This document shows positions 44,728 through 57,900 of a stretch of DNA of 64,000 nt, one piece after another. Both the position numbers and the translations under genes were made by a program. The notes under the pieces were generated by a model, which ran no database searches, was not told the DNA's origin, and saw only the letters and a program-made list of their open reading frames with translations. The stretch is from contig OY848917.1 of NCBI GenBank assembly GCA_963693285.1, positions 34,359,245-34,423,244 of the forward strand, read 5' to 3'. This DNA is from Xestospongia muta. Its lineage: Eukaryota; Porifera; Demospongiae; Haplosclerida; Petrosiidae. Numbering within the stretch: position 1 is the stretch's first letter; each line of letters starts with the position of its first letter.

Positions 44728-44998
44728 AATGACCGCTTTGCAAGTGAAGACCATTCAGAGATAGTTAATATGCTTCTACAATTTGATATGAGTCCTGATA
44801 TTGTTGACAAAGTAGTGTTTTTTTACTGCTTATTTTGTCATATTTGATGGTATTATTATAAATAATAGTTTTAGTGCATGAAGGTAATTATTTCTTCTAG
44901 AATCAGAAGACAGCTTTACAGATTGCCTTGACTGAAGGTCATTGTGAAATCATCCAATCACTCTTACATGTTAGTGCAGATCTGAATATATATGTATG
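44728..44998 (+). pseudogene. two ankyrin-repeat exons, opposite strand
   Basis: On the plus strand, 44728-44815 reads EMTALQ and, one frame over, DHSEIVNMLLQFDMSPDIVDK. After an intron, 44901-44998 (TTCTTCTAG acceptor) reads NQKTALQIALTEGHCEIIQS and on to SADLNI. They are paralogues of the consecutive exons at 49851-49949 and 49672-49758 of the main gene, in the same order but on the opposite strand. The first has a frameshift. The pair is an inverted duplicate of the C-terminal ankyrin part. Confidence 0.7.
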
Positions 44999-44999
44999 A

Positions 45000-45345
45000 T
45001 GTCAGTACATTGCTTCTTTATGTCTGTGTTAGCACAAGCCTGGTATGTGTCCATATTTGTTAGTACCTAAAATTTGGATCATAGATAATATAGATAGGGT
45101 CACTCCTTGTGATTAAACTTTCATTTTGTGTAAATTAATCAGTGTCTATCATGGTATACCATATTTTATGATACCAGAAATGCAATCATTTGTGTAGGTA
45201 GTGTTATTATGTTGCTTGAGATTTTGCTATTTGAGTATTTCATGTTAACCACATTCATTATTCCCTTTGGAAAGTTTCACTTTAATCATTTGCCATTTGG
45301 TTACTTCATGTCATGAACATTTTCAAAAGAGAATGAATGATGAAT
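45000..45345. other. no recognisable gene
   Basis: AT-rich intronic-type sequence continuing from the ankyrin remnant; nothing else recognised. Confidence 0.4.
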
Positions 45346-45349
45346 AATG

Positions 45350-45580
45350 AAGGAATAGTGTGTCACATGGATGATACCTCAGTGCTTGGTAATGATCAGG
45401 AAGAACATAACCAGCATTTAATGAAGTTTTATAGATAATTTGTCAGTCAGGACTCACTTTGAACCATGAGAAATGTGAGTTTCCAGCTCAAGTGTCAAGT
45501 TTTTAGGACAGATCATCAACAAGGATGGAGTTAAACAATACACTGAAAAGTTCGAAACAATTAGATGAATAATGTGCCCA
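45350..45580 (+). mobile_element. Ty3/gypsy reverse-transcriptase relic, copy 1
   Basis: Plus-strand frames encode GIVCHMDDTSVLGNDQEEHN (the Y/V-x-D-D catalytic box, here with Met-Asp-Asp), followed by stops and, in other frames, LTLNHEKCEF and the FLGQII(N)KDGV turn that closes gypsy RT domains. Very decayed. The right part is shared with 47455-47640. Confidence 0.7.
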
Positions 45581-46190
45581 ATTATTTATAACAATAGTAG
45601 TATTCTCAGTGACTCTATCCTGACTAAAAGTGCTAGCATCCATGGTAACAGATGCTACAATATCAGTCATAATTATCACTGACTTAAGATATTGAAAGAT
45701 AATTTACCTAAGTAATAGGTATTATTACAATGTGATATCATTTGTGTAGTGTTATAGCAAGAATCATAACAAATGTAGACATAAATGTAGTGTAAGCTAT
45801 CAGTATAATAAAGTTGCATTTTAACACAAAAATACATTACATTATGCGTCATGATAATGTCTCATAAGTTGAAAATTTAATATTAAAGACTCTTCTACAA
45901 ACAAAGAAAATCTTAGATGTTTTGAAGTCTTGTATATAGGAGAATACTATGAAGTATACATAAAATAAGCCAGAACTGCAACACATATAGCTCCTAAGAT
46001 CAAAATAAACTTCCAAGTTGAACTGCAATTATTGTCTAAAGAAATACAATAGTAACATAATATACACACACAAAATATATTCACATGGAAACTAATAGTG
46101 TCTAAACATTTTATAACAGAAAATTAATATAAGGAAATGAAACACACACACACAAAACTGATATGTACTTCACACATGTACACACATATA
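45400..46190. repeat. segmental duplication, copy 1
   Basis: About 800 bp nearly colinear with 47470-48270 (roughly 85-90 percent identical by eye, with small indels such as the ATATATAT insertion near 47740). It contains the end of the gypsy RT relic, non-coding DNA, and the minus-strand terminal exon with the membrane anchor (45947-46035). Confidence 0.85.
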
Positions 46191-47287
46191 TACTATCATT
46201 GCGGGGAGCAAATAAAGAAATGTTTGGATTGTTGATACCTTCTTTTTTAGTTAAAGGTAGCACTGGTGAGCTAAAAAATTGACCTTTATAGTAAAGAGAA
46301 TGTAATATTATGTGATGTCAATTGTGAATAAGTTAATCCAATACCTTGCCGATCAGAATTGTACTCATCCAATAAAAAACGACAGATGTTCATTAGCTAC
46401 TTTCACATTGTTTAAAGGTGGATTCCTTATGACAGTGATAATTGTGTCCCAGGTAACTTCACGCTTTCTCTGATTTATCCAGAGCTGCAAAACTTTTGAT
46501 AGTCTTGTCATATTATTATATGATGCATTTCTTTCTATATTTTCTAATTCATTGCCCTCAATGTAAAGCTGTTCACCAATACTCATCCAATCACAGGTTA
46601 CACATTATCTAGATTGGCAATTGTTAATTTATTGTGGTCTTCTTTAAAGTAGAACTTCACTAGTTTTATACTCTTCCAATCTTTATAATAAGGGTCAGTG
46701 TTCACTTTCTAACACACGATAATTTAGTAATTTTACATGAATTTTGTATAGTGACTACCTACTTCAAGAAAAGGTTGTAGATCTCTTGTGACAACAGCAT
46801 GTATTTCCCAACATGATTCTTCTTTCTGATTAACAAAGACTGTTATGGCATAAATGTAAGAACATTGTTTAACTGCTTTAACAATTCTTCGCCAAACAAT
46901 AGCCAGTATAGAAAAATCTGAGATGTTTATGATACCATAGTTGTCATTAACTTTAAATTCTTGGTACATTTTATCAAAAGACACTACTTCAAATTTGTGC
47001 GGTGGTGGTCCTTTAGCTCTGATGAAGGCAAGCTGCTTGCAAAGATTAATTGGTTGCCTAAATTCTCTTATTGTTTTTATCTTATAGAAACAGCTCGCAG
47101 GCTCAACATCAGGAGGTAATTCAATATCCACTTTTGCTGGTGCAACTACTTTTACTTCAACTTTGACTTGTTTGCCTTTTTTCGACAGAAGACTGAGAAA
47201 TGACTAGTTTGATGCCATAGCCCACTTTTTGGAAGAGCTGTTCTTCTTCATAGTTTTCAATATTCCACTCAAAACTATTCTCCCAAA
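45947..47287 (-). pseudogene. ZU5-UPA-Death gene with C-terminal membrane anchor, broken
   Basis: Reading on the minus strand: 47287 (TTTTCTAG acceptor) WENSFEWNIENYEEEQLFQK and GYGIKLVISQSS; then, after a frameshift, VKVVAPAKVDIELPPDVEPA, CFYKIKTIREF, AFIRAKGPPPHKFEVV and GIINISDFSILAIVW (to about 46735). This is ZU5 followed by UPA, as in UNC5, ankyrins and PIDD. The Death exon (about 46610-46345) has WMSIGEQLYIEGNELENIER and LSKVLQLWIN, a frameshift near its end, and DEYNSDRQ before the donor. A last exon (46035-45947) in matching phase encodes WKFILILGAICVAVLAYFMY. A stretch inside UPA appears deleted. At least three lesions, and no exons upstream. Confidence 0.7.
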
Positions 47288-47427
47288 CTAGAAAAAATAA
47301 TAAGTATCCACATGGTTTGTGTAACTGTATCTAACATTAAGCAGGCTCTAAGTGTTTTTACTGGCTTACCATCAACACTACACATTGACTATTTTTCCCA
47401 TTTATCATTGCAGTGTCCAGTAAACTT

Positions 47428-47460
47428 TAATAATAATAATAACAATAATAATAATAATAA
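47428..47460. repeat. AAT/AAC microsatellite
   Basis: Run of AAT units with one AAC interruption. Confidence 0.85.
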
Positions 47461-47640
47461 CTCGTGCTTGGTAAACGTCAAGATACGACCAGTATTTAAT
47501 GCAGTTTTATAGATAATTTATTAGTCAGGACTCACTTTGAACCATTAGAAATGTAAGGTTTCAGCTCAAGTGTCAAGTTTTAGGACAGATCATCGACAAG
47601 GATGGAGTTAAACCAGACCATGAAAAGTTTAAAACAATTC
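47455..47640 (+). mobile_element. Ty3/gypsy RT relic, copy 2
   Basis: Duplicate of the right part of the relic at 45350-45580: the LTLNH turn (with a stop after it) and the GQIIDKDGVKPDHEKF turn are readable in separate frames. The left part with the catalytic box is missing and replaced by the microsatellite. Confidence 0.65.
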
Positions 47641-48270
47641 AATGTATGAAGTGCCCAGTTACTTATATCTATAGTATTCTCAGCTACACTATCCTACAGC
47701 TGACTAATTAGTGCTAGCATCCATGGTAACAGATGCTACAATATATATATATCAGTCATAATTATCACTGAGTTAAAATATTAAAAGATAATTTACCTAA
47801 GAAATAGAATGTATATATTTATTATTGCAATGTGATACATCATTTGTGTTGTGTCATAGCAAGTATAATAACAAATGTAGACATAGATGTAGTGTAAGCT
47901 ATCAGTATAATAAAGTTGTTTTTTAACACAAAAATACATGACATTATGTGTCATGATAATGTCCCATAAGTTGAATATTAAATGTTAAAGACTCTTCTAC
48001 AAACAAAGAACATCTTAAATGTTTCCAAGTCTTGTATATAGGAGAATACTATCAAGTATACATAAAATAAGCCAGAACCGCAACACATATAGGTACTAAG
48101 ATCAAAATAAACTTCCAACTTGAACTGCAATTATTGTCTAAAGAAAATACAACAGTAACATAATATATACACCCACAAAGTATATTCACATGGAAACTAA
48201 TAGTGTCTAAACATTTTATGATAGAAAAATAATATAAGCATAAAGAAATATACACACACACACATACATT
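47470..48270. repeat. segmental duplication, copy 2
   Basis: Partner of 45400-46190, carrying the terminal membrane-anchor exon (48052-48137) of the ankyrin/ROC-COR/Death gene. The duplication border lies close to the donor of the preceding ankyrin exon (48285). Confidence 0.85.
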
Positions 48271-50093
48271 AAGCAGATTCTAACCTTGCTTAGGATTATA
48301 CTCTGCAAAAAGTTTCTTAATCTCATTTCTGTTTTCCTTTTGACATTCATCCAAAGGACTTTTACCATTTTTATTCTTAATAGTAGTGTCTGCACCAAGA
48401 GACAGTAAGGTTTGTGTGATATTAACATCTCCTACTCTGCAGGCATAATTCAATGGTGTATTTCCATCCTATTTAAACAAAATTATTAATTATAACTGAA
48501 TATATTTTATTAACACAATTCTCAAGAGTATGTCAACAAATACTACCTACTAATTTAAAAGAGAACCAAAATGTTTGATTGATAGCATTGTATGTGTGTA
48601 TAATATATGTTATGGTTCAATAGTTTATATGGACTGTATAAGCCTGCCAACAAGGAGATTTCAAAAGGTATTGTCTGAAGCCTGTAGGGCTGAGAGGGAT
48701 ATCTTGTAAAAAAATTCTGACTTGGCAGGTTTACTTAACACATGTCAATGGCCATGACATATTTCATGTAACTTACCATGAGATTTGTACTAACCTATCA
48801 CTATTGCTACATAATATAGCATGTGGTCACTTAGCAATAGTATTTTAAAGTCTCATGCAGGTTTGAAGGTTTATAACACTTACAATACTGTCAACAATGA
48901 GCACACTGATAAAGCCTGTCATCAGGTCTGTATTAACCTGCCACTTTGCTGTTTATGAAGAAAAGACTAGCTATTTAAGCTGTCAGAGATAATGTTTTCA
49001 AATATTAACCAGCTGTGAAGTCTATATGCATTATATAGAAACATGCAACACTTTCATTAACAATATATGGGCTATGAATTTCATCACGGTATATATATAT
49101 CATTAGGTGATATCTTTTACAAATTGCCTCAATGATAGGTTTATATAACTCCTATAAACTTTTAAACCATGGTATTTATTATGTGTGTATAGTATTTTGA
49201 ATATAATAGAGTATTCCTGAAGGAAATTCTATTGAATGTAATGTTTGCATGGCTAGAACCAATAAACCAAGACCTATTCTAGTGCTAATGGAATGGCCTT
49301 GAGTGAAAGTAAACCATTTAACATGAACTAAACACTGGTATCAATAAAAGTATCAATAGACAAGATTAAAATGCTATGGTGATGGTAACAGAAATGCATA
49401 GGCAACACAGTGAGAAAGATAGTTAGTTTCTATGTATTTTTGTAATGAATGTAGTTAGATTCTCAGACTGAAAAGCTATTCATTAAAATTAATGAAACAA
49501 ATGTGTGATAATTGTATATGCCATGAACTTGTTAGTATAGCAGTGGCCATTAATAAAAATATCAAGAACCTTCTTAGATATTAATTAAAAGTGGAAACAT
49601 CCAAAACTTGTTCTTGTAAAATATATAGTTGACAAACAGAAGCAATGTATGATACTGATGTCATCACATACATTTGAATCTACACTAAATTGTAAGAGTG
49701 AGTGGATAATTTCACAATAACCTTTAGCTGAGGCAATGCGCAAAGCTGTCCTCTGATACTCGAAGAAAAATGAATCATATGCATACACTATTATAACTTT
49801 TAGTTACTATTATTATAAAATCTGATGAAAGATGTAATAAAAGACACTACCTTGTCAAGAATATTGGGATTCGCATTAAATTGAAGGAGAATAATCCCTA
49901 TCTCTGAATGACCTTCACTTGCAGCAATATGCAAAGCTGTCATCTTATCCTAAAATTGTTGCAGACATTATAATAAGCAGTGAATTAATTGATTAATTAC
50001 CTCATTGCAATATTCTACATTGGCTCCATTTTCAAGAGCTAATCTCACTCCATTAATGTCTCCATTCTGAGCAGCTCTGAGTAGTTGTTCATT
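48052..50093 (-). CDS. C-terminal ankyrin exons and membrane-anchor exon
   Basis: Four ankyrin exons: NEQLLRAAQNGDINGVRLAL (50093), DKMTALHIAASEGHSEIG (49949), YQRTALRIASAKGYCEII (49758, with acceptor TTCTTCGAG) and DGNTPLNYACRVGDVNIT, which continues into a charged segment to YNPKQ (48468-48285). The final exon, joined at phase 1, reads DNNCSSSWKFILILVPICVA, then VLAYFMYT and TGA. That gives about 20 hydrophobic residues with a two-to-three-residue tail: a tail anchor. Confidence 0.75.
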
Positions 50094-51895
50094 CTAGTAA
50101 AATATAAACAATAAATATAAATATTTTAACAGATGTGTTGTTAAACTGAATAAACAGTTCTATTATAAGAAACATTTACTTCATGCAGTCACCATACATA
50201 CACAAATTATTTTGGTAAGGTATACTGTGTATAAAATTGTTCTTTGGAACAAACTGCAGAGCTTACTTCACCATCTGCCTCATCAAAAGAAGTGTCATCA
50301 TGTTTATCTGAAAAAAATATAATTAAAAATTGACCTTCTAATATTTTGATGTTGCTAATTTAAAGTAAAATTGACTTTTGAAGATTAGAGAGCTATCAGT
50401 ATTGACTACAATGCTAGAAGGCTGATAAGGTAAATCAAACACACCATTCATTTTAGAACTAGGAGTCAGTTATCCCAGTGGTTAACAAGTGCATTTTATT
50501 TGATTCATTGCCTCTTTAATAATCATAAGCACCAACAAATGGTAGTTGAACATGCTTCAAATAGAAAGGCATTGTATTAATTGACAACAACATTTATTAT
50601 AATAAATAACTGTACAGGAAATACCTGAAATGTATTATAAAACTCTGTGAATGCTTGGAGTTGTATGAATACTTAGCAGTTAATTACATAAAGATTAGTA
50701 ATTTTACCTAATACGTTATCTACAGATTTATTAAAATGACATTAATTGATAATATTATTTACTGTCGCTATTTTGTTTAAAGAACGAAAGTATGCTTAAT
50801 AACAATATCTTTTCTAGATTAATTACTTGAATAAGGAGTACTAGAGCTGATAGCTGCTTTTGTTTTAAGAGAGCCTAGCAAAAGACACAGAGGTAAAAAT
50901 AACCAACAAACAAATTCAATAGAAATGAACTAAACACTTAAAAAGTATCATTCATTGAGATCTTAAGCAATAGTTCTTAACTTTTATTTCTAAGAATATG
51001 CTTCAACAGAATATTATTTATTAGTTATTAATACTCTGATACTATTACCAAAAATACTCAAAACTTTTATACCTGATGAAGAAGACAAGGTTGGGCTAGT
51101 AGTTACTTCTGCTATATCTGACCCTATCAAATAGTATGTAATACGTTGCAAAATAAATGTAGACAAACCTTGGTGTGTCTTTTCAAGGTGTGGTTTAGAG
51201 GTGTGTTCCATGTTATATTTAGTTAATGGAGGGGAGGCAGGCTCCTGTACATGATGTAGATAGAGCAGTACAATAACGTAATGTTAAAAATGAAATCTAC
51301 ATGTACATTGTTACATGTACATACACTAAAAGTAAATAAGTAGACTTACCAAAGGATTACATTCAGAAAAGACATATTTACTATACAGTTCAGGTTTCTC
51401 TAGAAATCTACGAATATCATCACCAATTTGACGATTATTAACAACTGGACCTTCCACTTCCTTCAATAATGCTTCCCATGTGGCTTCATTTGATTTCTCC
51501 TCTAGCCATTTATTGATCACAATTGACAGGTTCATCTCTGTTGAGTTATTGCTTATCTTCAAGCTCTCTAATTCTCCAGTGTTGACTTCAAGTGAGACCC
51601 CAATGAGGTACCATTTGTCTTTAATAGGCATTAGTAAAGCTAAAACATCTTTCATTTTGGGAACTTTAGAAAGAACGGGATTATTATCTACAAAAGAATA
51701 TACACAAAAATGAAAATATAAAAATCAAGTTAAAATCAAGTTAAAACAGTGTTGCAGTATTAATGACAAACATACAAACAAGCCAGTAACTATCAGTAAT
51801 CTTACAAAAAGAGTGAAACTAAGTTTTTTTAATAAAAAAAGTGAAAAAGAAATGAACTTGCAAGTTAACTAAAATTTCTACATCATTCTTAGACA

Positions 51896-51938
<43 letters not shown>

Positions 51939-54900
51939 TTGTTATGACAACATTAAAATTAGCCATTTGCATTCAGCTGGTATTATTGGTTATTATTTAA
52001 GTCAAAAAATCCATTAATTTCATGAAGATGGTATACACTTTGTGCATAAGGAACATACATTAAAAAGAATAGGGAATTGTATGTAATAAAGTCAATTGTA
52101 TCAATATAAATAATTGTGTAAAACTACTTAACAATTTCAAACTCCCTAGATTAGGTATCTTATCTAAAGTTTTAGACACTTATAGGAAATATTATTTAAT
52201 ACAACAAAAACCACTAATACTATGCACAAACCTTTAAAGAGGTGTTGTTCAGATATCCTTTCAATATCGCGTTTATTTAATGGAGGATAAGCAAGATCCT
52301 ATAATAGAATGTGGTATAAGTATGATCCAGTTCATAATGTGGTAAAGTATGATGCAGAACAGAATGTATGATGCATGACATTACATTTATTGAATGATCA
52401 AACTAACATATACTTACCAAAGGATTACGTCCAGCAAACATACTAAGCTGACTGCAACGTTCCTTTACTGAGATGTGACTCAATGAAAATGAGAAAAAAG
52501 AACACCTTTCCAATATGTGGTGAAGGTGGCTATGTTGAAGTGGTAGGTTAGCACTGAAAAGTGCTCTTGTCACTGAAGGAGCAATACAAAAAAATGGATC
52601 ACTAGCTCCCACAATCTCTTCAATGTTTATCGTCTTGGTGTTTTTGTCGTCTGTAACATTACATTTTGTAAGCACTGATCGAGCAACATTTTTAATATTA
52701 TAAAGTGTCCGTTCTCGAACAGGAAGACTGCGAGCTTTCTCTACGTCACTAGAAGAAATAAGGTACTCCTCACATTCAAATGAATGCATCTGACTCTTCA
52801 ATGTTAATATTGTCTTAATAACATTATTGAAAACATCATGGCTATTTTCAATATCGTTCATTGATGTAACTACTGTAACGCAACGATAGTGCTCTGTCAC
52901 TTCAACAATAACTTTGACTTCATTCTCCCAATAAATGCCATTTGTCCATACATAACAACAACGAGCCAACATTTGGACTATTTTATCACCATCATCAATT
53001 TCACCAGCTCTACTGAGGCGTGGAAGGCAAAAAGTGTAGGAAAGGCTAAAGAGAAGAAGGTGAAGAAATCGCGTTGAGAGAAATTGGTTAGGATTAGGAC
53101 ACCAGAGGGACCATCCTAACCCTTTTTTTATTTCAATATCTACAGGGGGTTTAGCATGAATGAGGGATGGAAAAAATAGTAGCTCATTTGATGGTAATGG
53201 AGTCAAAGCTGATATATTGGTTTCGAATTTTTTTAGTGAATTAGAATCTAAAACATGACAGAACTGAAGGTTTCTAAGGAAACCAATTAACATATGAATA
53301 TCATGATTTGGAAATATTTTCTCCAAAACAGACGTAGGGACGATGCCAGTATTACTAGCAATATTTTGATGAGCATGTTCAATTTCCTTTGGAGCAAAAA
53401 GAACACCATTGACTTCGTTGAGAAGAGAAGCTCTGTCAATAACTACCCAACTTTGAGCATCATCATCATTTTTAATGAATAAAATGAGACCTTTGTCACT
53501 TAAAGTGGTTAGAAATTGCAACAAGACTAACCTTTCTGAAGGAAGTGAAGGGTCATCATGCTCTCTTAATATGATACATAGCTTCTTTAGGCTAATAGCT
53601 ATAATATTCTCTTTGCTTCGAAGCAATTGCAAGAACGAGAATTGAACATGGCAGTAGAAACTAATTTTATCAGATTGGTCAAGTACAGCTTTGCAGCTAT
53701 AAGTAAGCATAGAAACAAACTCATTGACACCTTTTCCTCCAGGAAGATGACATTCCATAGGTAGGAACCCACCATATACTTGTGAATGATCAGCTTTTTG
53801 AGCAACTTCAGCAACTAGTTTTGAAATCTTCTCACAACCATCAGTCATCTCATCAAGTCGGCTTCCAATGACAAGTATTTGAGATGGCCTTGAGCTTGAT
53901 AAACGATGACTGACATTCTTTATAAAATTAAACCAGTAATATAAATCACATTTAATTGTGTGGAGATTGTTGGTCATCTTAGAAAGTATCGCAAAAACAG
54001 CAGGCGTGCTTAGCATGAGATTTTCGAGAATTGCTGCATGGCTACTGTAATACTCCTCATGCCCAGCAAGATCATAAAGGACCAAATTTCCCACTTCGTG
54101 ACTTGAAAAGGTATGTGCATTAATCCCAGCAGTAAGTACATCTACTGGAATAGGATCAGACGTGTCAAATGTGTAGTTAGGTGGCTTCTTAGCTCGTTCC
54201 ATAATGACTGCTGCAAGTGAACTTTTACCGGCACCAGTGTTACCACAAAAAAAGACTTTGCTGTAAGATTCTACTGGAAAGTCTTTTCGACATTGTTCAA
54301 ATGGCTCAAACATCTTTAAAATACCAAAGCGATTTACGTTGTCATGATACACAAGTTCCATTGCTGTTTGATTATTTCGGTTCTTAGCCATTGGGTTGAC
54401 CTTTCCTGATGACAAAAGGGATTTCACAACATCACCATAACAACCCTGACAAGCAGCATGAAGGGGTGTATCACCAAACTAAAAAAATAAAATGTATTTC
54501 CAGTAAACTGTAGTAATTGACATTCTATTCATTTCAGATTAAAACATAACAATTAAAATTACTTTAATTAATATTACACTTTTATACTTAAATTGGAAAC
54601 CATTTTGTATGTATGTTAGCCAGTTAATTGTAATGTCACAAACCAACAGTAAGAATTTTGTACCAATTAAAACATTGGTAGAATATTTCTGAAGGAATGA
54701 GAATTATATATTTTGAAAAAGGCTCAACTCATCCATACAAACATCTAAGCCTCCATTTTCAGAAACTTTGTTTCACTTCACTTTCTAATGAAACTATATC
54801 TACAGTTAGTGAAACTGACTGATATCAGCGTTAATTTTCAGAAAGCTCTAACACAATATCTAATCAATTGTGAACTTACTTTCTACAATAATGTTTTGAG

Positions 54901-57900
54901 CATCTTGTTTAAAATGTTTTAGGACATGGTATATTTTATACATTAATTTTATCTTTTATAATGAATAAACCATAAATGCATGTCACAACTTACATAATTA
55001 GCAATGTCAGGGTTAGCACCATTATTAAAAAGAAGCTGAACACATTGATTATCACCTTCCTTGGATGCAATGTACAAAGCAGTTTCACCATCCTATGTAA
55101 ATGTAAAGCACAAACCACAAATAATTGTTAGTGTATATATAAATGACAAATTTAAAAAAAAAAAGCTGCATTTAACCTTCTAGCTACAGAAATTATGAGA
55201 GAGACATTCTTTAATATAATAACAATATTAGATTACTTATTAATAAATCATTAAAAAAAATTTTAATGTAGTGAACTGTCAGACAATGTTGATACAGATT
55301 AGACAATAATTGTCTAAATGAGTCTTAGTCTTCATCCTTTGGCTGTCATGTGCTTACATAATGACCAATGTTGAGTCAAACTATAACTATTACTAAGTGG
55401 CAGAGGTTGTTTGCTGTAACATGTTAAAGATGATATGATACAAAGGAGTTCAAAGTGTCAATAAACTGCTTTAACTTGTTAAATGACTGTACTGTATCAG
55501 ATATAACATAGCACTTTATCAGATACAACAAGGCTGTCACATCACTTTGAACTTCCATGGTAATTATTTAAGCCACAAACACATTATTGTCCAACCTAGA
55601 TCATACTGTATTGCACATGTACTTTGCTGTGACATTAACAACCTTTGGGTCTGTTGGTCCTTGACTTTGTTTACATCACAGGACCTGTATCTGCCATATA
55701 ACCCTCATAGTTGTGTATGTATACTTAACACTGTTAATTACAAATCAGCATACTTTATTTCCAATGTTAACATTAGCTCCCCTGGACAGAGCATGCTTAG
55801 TACCTTCTAAATTTCTTTTTTTTGTAGACTCTAAAAGTAAAGTGTCCTAAATAGAAAGGTAAAATTTCTTACTTTTAATATTAAAACAAAATACTCTTTC
55901 AAAATTGTAAGATGTACATACACTCACATAGAATGCTTATATTTAGAGCATGTATGAACTACTAAATGTGACATTACCTTGATACACTAAAACTGTTCAT
56001 TCAACAAAATGTTCTTAATACTACCCAAACAATATTGACAAATAATTGCTGTAACATTTTGATTTATAGTATATATATGTGCACATTTATTTATTATGAC
56101 TGCTATAATTACATAAAGTGTACATCACAACAAGCACTACAAATATAGAGCAATTTGAATAGAGTTTTGATGCATAATACATAGAAATGCATATAAATTT
56201 ATAACATATGACTCACAGCCTGTACAGCTTTTAAATTGTTGGCATTAGCCTTAACTAACATCTTTACAATGACATTATTTTTACTCCAATAAGCTGCATG
56301 AAGTGCTGTACGTCCATACTAAATGATAGTTGTGACAAAGATATGATAATTAAAAACAAACAAATAAACAAAACATAAATATAAAGGTCAAAGGCTAGAG
56401 TATTGGATACCTCCCTCTTAAATGATTTTAATCTAAACTATTGGCCAAAAATAGTCTCTTCTGAAGCTTCACCTACTGCCATAGTGCCAATAAATAAGAT
56501 CAACAAAACTGTAGTTGCTCCAAAGGTCACAAGTCCCTTTTAAAATTAATCCATTGCCTGAAATTATTAAGAAGGTTAAAGGATCAACTCCCTGAGTCTC
56601 CCTCCCACTCAATTGTTATTCCAGATAAACTTGTGCTGTTAGACTCTTGTGTTGTCATGAGAATTGCTAATCTATATTGTGAAAGATGGCTGTTATATAA
56701 CCAATTTTACCAATTATGAAGGGCTATGATAATATGCCCAATTGAATTTTGGCACAAGCTCAGCAACTGAAACATCCCAAAAGATAACAAATTCATGATA
56801 ATTATTTCAGGTGCATTGAACATCAGTGATGATATTATAGTGTTTAGAAAGACAGAAGCTACCACTTAAGCATTTTTCCAAAATTATCTGAGGTTGGTCT
56901 AACCAATAATAAGAACAAGTGCCAATTTAACAAGAACTCTGTTACATTTTACAAGGACAATTATTTCATAACAGGAGACAACTAGCCACGTAATTAGTGT
57001 TAAATCTGTTGTTTTGTATAGTGTACCTGTTTCTCTTGTTTCTGCAGTCTGTATTTATTTGCTAGTGCTTGTTTCATATTGGTATATTTGTGTATTTATT
57101 GTGTGTGGTATTTAAAGGGAATTTTTTGTGCTGCATTCTACGCTCAAAATTTCAATTTGGTATAATGTAATAAGATGATAAAAAGATGTATTTTTGCATT
57201 ATTAGTTCTACATAGACAAAGATAAGATATAGACAGTTATGTCATAATGTACAGTTAATGTAGAGTGTTGACAGTGATTACTACTGAATATTTGGCCTAT
57301 TTTGGAAATTATATGTGCCAATGTGTTTTTATGTACATACTATATTTTGTGTAATCACAGTTACTCCATTGCTGTATTTACAAACATTTAGATAGTAGTT
57401 TCAAGCCATCCCAGTGAGAGGAAGAAATACTTATAAAAGGCTTAGATGAACATAAACAGATAAACTATCCTGTCACTAACCAGAAGAAAATATAGCAAGT
57501 TCTTTGTGACTATTCAACTGAAAAAGTGCAATTTGAGAGAAGACAAGGCTCTCAGCCTGTACTTACACATGCTGAAGAGCAATGCTAACTAGTGATAACT
57601 AGTGGACTACTGATATGTCCAAAATAGGGTATGGTCAAAAAAAGACAACATGTAAAACTGTAAAGAAAAATCTTAATAAAAAAGAAAGAGTAATTCCATT
57701 TGTAGAAAATAGACACAGAAAAGATTGGTGGTATGCCTTTTAACAAGCAACAACTTATTGAGAGCTCTTTATCAAGATTGAACATGCAATGAAAAAAGGC
57801 TCTAACTATAGTACATTGACTTTGAACAATTACACTTTTCAAGGTGTTGATGATGACCCAAGATGTATTCTGAATTTAAATAAGAGTGTTTTTCACCTTT

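Noticed and set aside
51169..51244. A gene start at the Met in KYNMEHTSKPHLEK as the start of a separate downstream ankyrin gene
   Set aside because: The exon has a good acceptor, continues the phase of the Death exon and repeats the NPL-xxA-PPL pattern at the COR/next-exon border, so a single gene is the simpler model; kept as an open alternative.
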